Shown one piece after another: positions 55,921-64,000 of a DNA stretch of 64,000 bases. The notes under the pieces are model-generated. The model had not been told where the DNA came from. It saw nothing but the letters and a program-made list of their open reading frames with translations, and did not search any database. The DNA is from Alitta virens (taxonomy: Eukaryota > Annelida > Polychaeta > Phyllodocida > Nereididae). Each line of letters opens with the position of its first letter. Within the stretch, counting starts at the first letter, position 1. The stretch lies in assembly GCA_932294295.1 (NCBI GenBank), contig OW028584.1, forward strand, positions 24,705,138 through 24,769,137, in the 5' to 3' direction. Position numbers and translations under genes: made by a program.

Positions 55921-58345
55921 TGAATTGAAAATTACAATACAATTATAGAAGAACTTAATATAACTTTGAGAGAATTATGGGGGGAAGTCATAATTTCAGG
56001 GGATTTTAATATCGACTAAAAAAATTATAGAAAAAGCAGTTTTTAACTAATTTCATGATCAATTCTTAGCTAATGGCTATATCCCCAAAATAACTCTACC
56101 AACGCTATTAACAGCAAACTGTGGAACCTTAAGTTATAATCAATTTTGCAGAATGTCCGGTAATTTTTCAGAAACCACTTCAGGGATTATTCTTAGTAAC
56201 TTATCAGACCATATTTAACATACACCATTCAACGTGAAAAAGCAATTCATGATCTTAAGAATTATTTAATTGAACGACAAATAAACTAGACACAGGGCTA
56301 AACGCTAAACCTATAATAAAATTCTTAAAAACTTAATTTGTGACGCTAAGAAATCGTGTTATGAGTTCTTATTCCAAAAATTTAGGAATGACATAAAAAG
56401 TACTTGGATCACAATTAAAGATATAATTACAACATCCAAAACCAAGAATAACTTACCTGACTACTTTAAAATGAATAATAATAATACCACTGATACACAA
56501 GAAATTGCTAATGAATTCAACGAGTTCTTATAATAGAGATCAGCTCTAAACTAGCCTCACAAATTTCTTTAAAACTCAATACAAGTAGAGAGCAACACGC
56601 AGTAAAAATAATTAATGACATGCACAGTAAAACCTCCTCCGTCTTTGATAGAATATCTTCTAGACTCCTAAAAAAAACCTAAACACTGAATTAAGTAAAC
56701 CTCTAACATTAATCATCAATCAAACATTTCAACATGGAATATTTCCTAAAACATTAAAACAGCAAAAGTTATTCCAATCTATAAAAATAATGATGAAACA
56801 CTTACTAACTACCGTCCAATATCACTCCTGCACCTCTATCTCCAAAGTGTTTGAAAAATCAATCTTCAACCAGCTGCATTCATATTTCAAGTCTAATAAT
56901 TTGTACTTCTCTAGTAAATATGGTTTTCGTGAACTACATTCTACCGAATTTGCAGCCCTTGACCTAACTGACAGAATTATTTTTTACAATTAGTATCTAT
57001 AGACCACAATTAATTATTATATAAACTCAAACACTATTGAGTCAGAAGACAGACTCTATCTCTTCTTAGCAGTTACCTACATAACAGATCACAAAAGGTT
57101 AAATTTAATGGCAAAAAATCTCATGAATCGATAGTTAAATCAGGAATGCCTCAAGGCTCAATCTTAGGTCCCCTATTGTTTACAATCTATATAAATGACT
57201 TATCATTGTCCACTGATTCATTCAAGTTCATTAGTTAAGCTGATGATACAACTCTGTTTATCTCTCTAAATACCAAAGACTACAACTCCCACTTTGCGGC
57301 TGAGTACATAAATACACAACTAAGCGAATGGCTGACATTCAATATATTGTCCTTAAATGTAGACAAAAGTAAATGCATGGCCTTTCATAAACCTAAAAAG
57401 ACGGCAACCTATCCTAAACTATCCATATGTAATACGACTGTAGAATATGTTCAACAGTTTAACTTCCTCGGAATCATACTAATAATAATCGATAAAAACC
57501 TAAGTTGGAAAGATCACACAAATTATATATGAAACAAAATATCGACAATTGGCATAATTAATAAACTGAAAAATACCCTGCCAAGACATATATTAAAAGT
57601 TTTATATAACTGTTTAATTAATTCATACCTTAACTATGGTGTTTTATGCTGGGGTTATAATAGCAATGATTAATCACATTACAGAAAAAAGCAGTGCGAG
57701 TGATAAGAGTTAGTAAGTATAATGCACATACAAAACCCCATTAAAAAAACTTTGTATTCTTTTGTTTGATGGTATATTAAATAGGAAAATATACATACCA
57801 CTCATTGCCCATAAGTATGCAGAAAACTGTCTTAGATACCATATCCACACATGTTAAATTGCAATAAATTGCAAATAACTTATAAAGTTCATACCCATTC
57901 AGAATTAGAATTCTCACTTTATGTAAAGAATTACTTCATCAATAACTATTTTGAAGAATGCGAAATATTTGGTTGCTATGTGTGTGGCAGATCATCTCAT
58001 TAATCACTTCTAATTCATATCACATGTTGTATGCTTTATTTTCCCTTTCTTTTTTTTTCTTTTGTTCTCTCTTCCCCCATTTTCTGAAATTATCATTGAT
58101 ACTAAAACTACCATGATCTTTTTATTTTTTATCCAAATATAGAGTTAAATAAGTAACTTATTTTATAAATTTAAAGCAAACCAGAAATTATGCAATTATA
58201 GATTTGTAAAGTTGGGCCCTCTCGATAGCGTCGGTGATAGCTGACTTAGAAAGGGTCTCCCTAGCCACCAACATTCATATATATTGTATAGTTATGTTTT
58301 TTAATATAAATTGTAAATGTTATTTGGCTCAAATAAAAATCATTT
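55921..58345 (+). pseudogene. LINE-F nested inside LINE-E
   Basis: It starts within an endonuclease (EELNITLRELWGEVIISGDF near 55950). The linker CYEFLFQKFRNDIKSTWITI is near 56357. The RT has KVFEKSIFNQLHSYFKSNNL and YFSSKYGFRELHSTEFAALD near 56845-56960, the GMPQGSILGPLLFTIYINDL block near 57145, ADDTTLFISL near 57240 (Ser-Tyr loss before it), LTFNILSLNVDKSKCMAF and FNFLGII. The 3' UTR contains CTCGATAGCG near 58222, as in LINE-A, and ends AATAAAAATCATTTGTCTGTCTGTCT. Many stops and frameshifts. Confidence 0.85.
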
Positions 58346-58900
58346 GTCTGTCTGTCTTAGAAATATCATATCAATATGAGTTCACAAAAAAATGTTGAAA
58401 ACTTTTTGTGATGAACAAGTTGAAAAATTGTATTCCCTCCATAGTCCTTCGAACTCTATCTAATACTTTGATTGTTCCACATATTAGTTATGGAATATCA
58501 GCTTGGGGTACCCAGTGTCAGGTATAATGCGCACACTGAACCTTTTTTTAAACAAAATTTCCTTCTTAAAATACATGACCTATGTGCACTGCAAGAACTA
58601 AAGTTTATTTTCAAATTAAAAAAACAGAACTATACCAAATTACTTTCAAAATTGGCAATATTTAAGACATTCTGATGTGCATTCTTATAATGCAAGACAT
58701 GCAGATTACATAATACCAATACATTGTCACCATGTGAATAATAGTATATGCTTTCGGGTCCCTCATATTTTAAACAACTGTCCTGATTTGGTGAAAGAAA
58801 AAATATACACTCACAGTATTAAGGGATTCACAGCATATATTAAAAAATACTATATAAGTATTCAACATTTGTCAAAATTCTGAATGACAATGGTAACCTT
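58346..58900 (+). pseudogene. LINE-E RT, 3' part after LINE-F
   Basis: VMNKLKNCIPSIVLRTLSNT is near 58410, LIVPHISYGISAWGTQ near 58465, ALQELKFIFKLKKQNYTKL near 58592, HSYNARHADYIIPIHCHHVN near 58680, and the C-terminal ILNNCPDLVKEKIYTHSIKG. This continues the interrupted thumb and C-terminal domain of LINE-E. Confidence 0.85.
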
Positions 58901-61005
58901 AGTTTAATTAAAAACTGTATACTTTACCTGCAGCAAGGAATTACGAATTTGGCTAAATTAATATTTTGGACTGTTTGGCTCATGCACTTAGTGAAATTTT
59001 GGGTTTTGAGTCTAGGATGCACTTAGTCAAAATTAAGTGTGCAGGATAATTTTGTTTAATAAAACAGTATTATGTTGTTCATACTGTATACCTCAAGATT
59101 CTTTGGTGGGATAGCTGGGTATTTCATGGATATGCTCAGGTCCTATAGCAGAATGGTTAGAAAATGCTACACTATACAAAGCTTGTGAATTAATCAAAGT
59201 GACCTGCTCATTGTCTTCTTAACTACCTAGTTACCCCACCTACAGTGCAATAATGTCATCTTAATACATGTGAGTGGTTTTGTGGGGCTTGTATCATGCC
59301 ATCATGTTTTTATTGCTTTGTGCTCCCATATTTCCTCCTATATAGTTATTTGGTTCACCTAAAACGTTTTTTTTTTTAAATCGAAAATACTTTAGTTTTG
59401 TAATGCTTTTTGTTGGAGTCTCTCTGAAGTCCGGGGGACACCTCAGCAGTGACACACCATGTTTTGGAGGTGTCCCCTCATATTACATATACAATGAATA
59501 TAATTATTTTGTACATATATGTCATGATAAAATGTAGTTGATATATGTAATATGAAATAAATGATTCTGAGTTCTTTGGATTTTTGTTAATTATGATCTC
59601 TGTAAGAAAATAAAACAAGCAGTGCATGTATGGTTCATCAAACAGTTATACAGCACGAAAATAAAATACTTACCTCATTTAGAAAAACTGATGATTTTTA
59701 GTTGAAGTAGGCTATACATGTTTCGGCGAACTTCAATTTTACTGGCTCCATCCCAAGTTATATGAATAATCCCTGAAAGTTTGAAGCAAATTTCAAGAGT
59801 TCGAATTTACTTTGTAAGAATATGATTTTAGATAACGATTTGTTGGATTGTTAGGTGTTGGTATATGTTTCTCTTATCCCACGACTGTGTTTTTCAAGAA
59901 CTGGTGGGTAATTTTCACGACGCCATGACAGTTTTGACGCAAGTCTTCTCTGATATTTTCACTTCTGTTGGTCTTCAAGGTTAATAACTTGATCCATCAA
60001 TATTCACTCTCTGGTAAATTGAGATAGTTTTTGTGCATTCACTATAAGCACATTTAAAAATCGAATATACAATATTTCCATTTTCAAGATTCTGTGAGGT
60101 AACAGACGTATTACATGCTAATGTATGCAAATTTGGGGCGGGCTTAACATAATGAGGGCATAAAAAAAAACATAGGTCACTGAGTCCACTTGCAGCTGCG
60201 GTTTTGAATTTGTTGTTAAATATGTCAGTTTTGACGAAAACATTTCCATCATGGGGGGGGGGGACACAACTATATCATAAATAGTTTATTTAATAAGAGA
60301 TGTTTTCTTGTCTATCTGCACTTGTCTAAGGAGCAAATTGAACAACCTATAGGCCATTTGCATTGTACATGTACCTAAGAGTGTGTTGTGTACGATACAA
60401 TACCAAATGAAAATCTTTTTTGACGAGTTAAATACATACAACTAAAAAAAAATAATAATAATAAAAATCACAGCCCAAGTGGACTTATTTGTCGCTACAA
60501 ATCAATTAAACTTAAGCGGATAATGTAAACATGAAGTGTAGAAAAGAAAATCTAATTATGGTATGAGATATTTTTCCTAAATTGGTAACAAATCTACTGG
60601 TTTTAAATTGTTCATTAATCGTTTTTTTTTTTTTTTAAATAAGTAAATTTGTTTTGAAAACTTAAAACAGGGAAATTTGGATTCACAGATGATACACAAT
60701 CTAAAAATTAATTTCTGATTTCCATATATAGTTCGCATTTACAAATAAAGTGGAATTCATCTTCTATCTCAGTCAGATTGCAAACCTCACAAACTCTATC
60801 TTCTATAGCTAAATTAATTTGGCCATAGCGGACCTTACGTTATTGGCTAAATTATTACATACATAGTTTTCTACTTTTAGATCAATTTTAAATGAGATAT
60901 ACATATTGTAACTAACTTAATTATGTATCAAAATCCTCTCTCAGTACCACATGAAAGAATCATTTTAATAGTTAAACTGCTCACTAGGTGGAGCATGTTG
61001 TCGGG
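58901..61005. other. No gene seen
   Basis: AT-rich sequence without motif-bearing frames. Short homopolymers occur at 60254-60262 (G-run) and 60623-60636 (T-run). Confidence 0.55.
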
Positions 61006-61009
61006 GCGG

Positions 61010-62050
61010 CCTCTGGTGTGTGTTTTGCACCATACTACCTAAAATAAATAGGAAATATAATGAAACATAGGCTGTGCGGCAGCAAACCCTCCGCGAAATC
61101 TCCTCAGTAAATAGTTTCATTGGTTTTGGTATATGTTCTTTGTTTTCTACTGTAAAGACTGAGGCAGGATCTGCTGTTCTTGTGTCACCGTAACGGTCTA
61201 TCTGTTTTCTTTATGGGGTCCAACCACTGGGTCCCGGGTTCAATTCCCGGTCAAGCCTATGTTGGATGGCTGTTTCCTCCTTCGTCTCATTGCCATGGTT
61301 CCTACCTGTCCTAATTAGCCCTTCAGGTGCAGAAATACAGGACGTAAAGCCCTAATCCACCACCACCACCATCTTTATGGGATTGACTTACTTACTTCTC
61401 ACATATTTGTAGTATGCCTTGAAATCGGTTTTGATGTTCTTTGCCAGTTTTCTTTCCAGCTTAATTTTGGCCTTCCTAACCTCTTCTTTGTTCCGATTTA
61501 GTATAATTGATAGTCTAATGCTGTCTTTGTGGTTTTTCATTAATTCCACAACTTGATATTCTGCTTCCGTGACCTTCGGATGATGTCGTTCCACCAGGGT
61601 GGTTGCTTTCTTCGGCTTCTCATTTTAGTGGGTAAGTATAATAAAATTAAAAAGTTCCATATCGAATGTGCTGTAGATTCCATGTCGCTACTTAACTCCA
61701 GTCAATGGTTTTGAGAAATCTTGCCATGCCTTGGTTGTCTCCTTTTCTGTAATTTCTGTACTCAGTCTTCCATGGTTGTGAATCATGTTATGGTCACTTT
61801 GAAACCCAAAGGTTCCTTGACCAGTACGCTGTCTACTAGTTGGTCATTGGATGTAAGGATTAAGTCTAGGATGTTCTCACCTCTGGTTGGCTCTTCTACA
61901 TGCTGGGTTAGATAACAGCCTTAAACTATGGCCTTCTCTCTGAATGTTGTGTAGTCCATGGTTTTATTATTAAAATCTCCTGTTTGTGTTACCCTAGTGT
62001 ATATATCTTTGTATATTGTACTCATTGCTTCTACTGTGTTGTATTAAATG
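61010..62050 (-). pseudogene. LINE relic (CR1/L2-like), endonuclease end and RT start
   Basis: On the minus strand: TGDFNNKTMDY near 61970, YLTQHVEEPTRGENILDLIL and TSNDQLVDSVLVKEPLG (61915-61800) are the last blocks of an APE endonuclease. WWNDIIRRSRK and VVELMKNHKDSIRLSIILNR (61590-61500), then YYKYVRSK, are the linker. After the SINE the reading PASVFTVENKEHIPKPMKLF (about 61160-61100) marks the start of the RT domain. Frameshifts present. Confidence 0.8.
61208..61381 (+). mobile_element. 5'-truncated tRNA-derived SINE in LINE relic
   Basis: The SINE body is at 61218-61371, starting in the tRNA anticodon arm (TCCAACCACTGGGTCCCGGG), with B-box and full 3' body, and a (CCA)n tail. Target duplications TCTTTATGGG are at 61208-61217 and 61372-61381. 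Truncation together with a duplication shows that it was cut short during insertion. Confidence 0.92.
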
Positions 62051-62919
62051 TATTGATTGCCACAAGAGTGAGCTTTTAGCTATTAATAATGATAAATGTC
62101 CATAGAGCCCCTCAGAAATGTGTAGTTTGGGTCACTGAACAAGGAAAAAATTGTTATTGATAATTACCCGCAATGTAAATATTGCGATTGTGTATTGTTA
62201 ACTTATATTACATAACAGGCACATCTGGTGTTGATATTTGGTTTCTGTGCAAAAAAATCTTTTAAAATGAGTACTATTGATCCATATACTTGTAATGTCA
62301 GCTTGAATTTCAAACATTAGGGAATTTTTAACTCTTTGATTGACCTTTAACAGTAGACCAGTGGCACTACTGGCACATTATGCATCATCATATAACTTAA
62401 ATTTACATTAGATAATATCCTTGGCATGCATTTTTTAGTTTTCTAATAAATATGAGATACAAATCAGCTCATCAGCAAATCCCTCGAGGTTTTTTTTTTG
62501 AAAGGTGGAGTTTGATCATGCCTATTTTTCTAACTTTGGGAGCTCTGATAGGTACTAATCTCATAAATCCAATCATGAACATCTTGGAAACTTTGATCCA
62601 CTTCATTTAACTTCCACATCTACAACTGATGCTTCTTGATACAATATGATATTCAGATGAAATCTCTTGAGCATTGTTTTAGACAACGTACATATATGGA
62701 AAGGAATGTTTTAAATTGCCAATTCTAGCTGTTGCGCTTGAGCAAAAAAAGGGACATATCTCTGGATTTGGAAAAGTACAGTGTAGATTTGTTTCTACCT
62801 CGACAGAAACTGGACTATGTGCCAGTGAACAACATTGCAGAAGATATCTTCATATACTACAAACTTAAAGTTCACATAGCTCAGAAAATGATTTGTGCTA
62901 ATGGACTTGTCCTAAGAAA

Positions 62920-63265
62920 ATTGCTTACGGTATTACTCTATAAAGCCTAGTTGTGCCTTTTGATAGTAACATTGATATATCTTGGCTGTGTTTAACAATA
63001 CTTACCAGTTTATGAAAATTTGTCAGAATATGTCTAAAATAGTGTAGAGATGCCTTTTTGGGGTTTCATGACTATTAATGATATATGACTGTTATATAAG
63101 AGGAAAATTAGGAAAAGTTGATACCTGTTATAAAAGGGTGAAATTTTGAAAATCGCATATCAAAATTATAGTGCTTTCACTTTTTAAACTAAATTTTGAC
63201 ATTCATTTCTTCCCTTTTTAAAAAAAGAAAAATCTGAAATAAATTGCTAAAAAATTGTGTTTCCT
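62920..63265 (+). repeat. Third copy of the 52.8-53.6 kb repeat unit
   Basis: Shares AATATGTCTAAAATAGTGTA near 63026, the TTTTTGGGGTTTCATGACT block near 63055, and the start of the ATTGCTAAAAAATTGTGTTT block near 63240 with the units at 52810-53660. Confidence 0.75.
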
Positions 63266-63311
63266 GCATAGCCCCATACATAGCATCACATACTTTGCAA
63301 TGACAGCCATA

Positions 63312-64000
63312 ATATTTATTTATTTATTTACCATATTCTTTGTTTATGAGGCATTACAGACAAAAAGATGCAACAATAGATTAAAATTGGCAAAACGGAT
63401 TAATAACATATTATGACACAGGGAGATGCATCAATGAACTCCAGGTGTCTTGCTAAAGGTGTTATCTAACAACTGTTATGCCTTGTGCATTGGTTATTAA
63501 GACTGACAGGACTCTTCCTACATGCAGGTTTTTTGTTTTTTTTAGTGCATAAAATATATTAATAATATACAGGCACAAAAAAATATTTACATATATGTCA
63601 GGTTAAGAGAAATTGTGAAATATTTCTACAATTCATGACATTGATTTTTTTTTTTCAGCTACTTGTATTGTTTTAACCAAACTAGCTGAGATGAGATGCC
63701 CTTGTGTCCCAGGTTTCAGCCACAATGACACTTCACATAGTATGAGGTATGAGATGACCTTTCTTCGTAGTTTCAATTATTAAACTTTGTGTCACAGGTT
63801 TCGGTTACAATGACAGTTCATGAAAGTAATGGTTGCGCATCTGTGGTTTATTCCAATCTGACACACATGACCTATTGACCTTAATTCATTTGAGTAACCT
63901 TTGTGTCAGTGGTTTAGTCCATTCTGACATGTATAATCTTATTCTTTTGAATAACCTTAATTTATGTCAATGGTTTAGTCCAAGCTGACATACATGACCT
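63312..64000 (-). mobile_element. 3' end of a minus-strand retroelement, running off the window
   Basis: On the minus strand the sequence ends in (TAAA)n (about 63333-63312), a LINE/SINE-like tail. Upstream lie the hairpin array (63990-63705) and no recognised coding frame. The 5' end is beyond 64000. The assignment to one element is inferred from strand and tail. Confidence 0.35.
63705..63990 (-). ncRNA. Second array of 26-nt hairpins, minus strand
   Basis: Five 26-nt units at 63705, 63790, 63838, 63904 and 63965 (plus-strand starts). On the minus strand the unit at 63904 reads arm TGTCAG, bulge AA, TGG, loop ACTAAA, CCA, arm CTGACA: the same 6-bp/2-nt bulge/3-bp/6-nt loop plan as the 23.4 kb array but with a different stem. 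The unit at 63965 is TGTCAG/TTGACA with a G-T pair. The unit at 63705 has the inner sequence TGGCTGAAACC as at 23.4 kb. Units at 63705, 63790 and 63838 are partly decayed. Confidence 0.6.

Overview
The window is AT-rich eukaryotic DNA from an animal, most likely a marine invertebrate. A molluscan or deuterostome source would fit, but nothing here fixes the taxon. No complete host gene could be recognised. What can be read is almost entirely transposable elements: at least eight non-LTR retrotransposon (LINE) copies or relics, one apparently intact PIF/Harbinger DNA transposon, three copies of a TA-flanked terminal-inverted-repeat element, six copies of one tRNA-derived SINE, a tandem array of a retroelement joined to histone H3 sequence, and several satellite-like repeats.

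Layout. 1-6.4 kb is mostly non-coding, with degenerate repeats, a full-length SINE (5081-5263) and one unidentified ORF. A CR1/Jockey-group LINE on + starts near 6470; its reverse transcriptase 3' end is split by a 4959-bp Harbinger element (8201-13159, TTA duplicated, 49-bp perfect inverted repeats), and its 3' UTR probably ends near 14.1 kb. 16.0-17.3 kb is a LINE relic on -. 17.67-18.6 kb is a TA-flanked MITE. 19.1-22.9 kb is a CR1/Jockey-group LINE on -, itself interrupted. 22.9-27.5 kb is an L1/Tx1-type LINE on +, with an SGNH-like ORF1 end, seven covarying RNA-type hairpins, an APE endonuclease, an RT and a Cys/His-containing tail. 28.1-29.3 kb is another LINE relic. 29.7-35.2 kb is a tandem array of a retroelement unit (ORF1 with SGNH and NADAR-like segments, 3' UTR) whose copies are joined through a 68-bp piece of the histone H3 coding sequence; it passes into an EN-RT LINE (35.2-37.8 kb).

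38-50 kb is mostly old repeats: two more MITE copies, a SINE inserted in 35-bp repeats, and a decayed GC-rich ORF block. 50.2-52.0 kb is a 5'-truncated LINE on - with a long intact RT frame. 52.5-54.2 kb is a composite repeat with a 20-bp minisatellite. 54.8-58.9 kb is one LINE nested in another. 61.0-62.0 kb is a LINE relic carrying a 5'-truncated SINE. A second hairpin array, with the same fold as the first but on the opposite strand, runs off the right end.

The most unusual signals are (1) two unlinked arrays of 26-nt hairpins with an identical fold (6-bp stem, 2-nt bulge, TGG/CCA, hexaloop) and compensatory changes, one between the SGNH and endonuclease parts of a LINE; (2) the 68-bp histone H3 spacers in the retroelement array, with an ORF1 that appears to combine SGNH and NADAR domains; and (3) the Harbinger element, whose two convergent genes have near-identical TATA-Inr-DPE core promoters and are separated by a long palindrome built on a repeated 15-mer. 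Everything is read by eye; family names rest on motif recognition, not searches.
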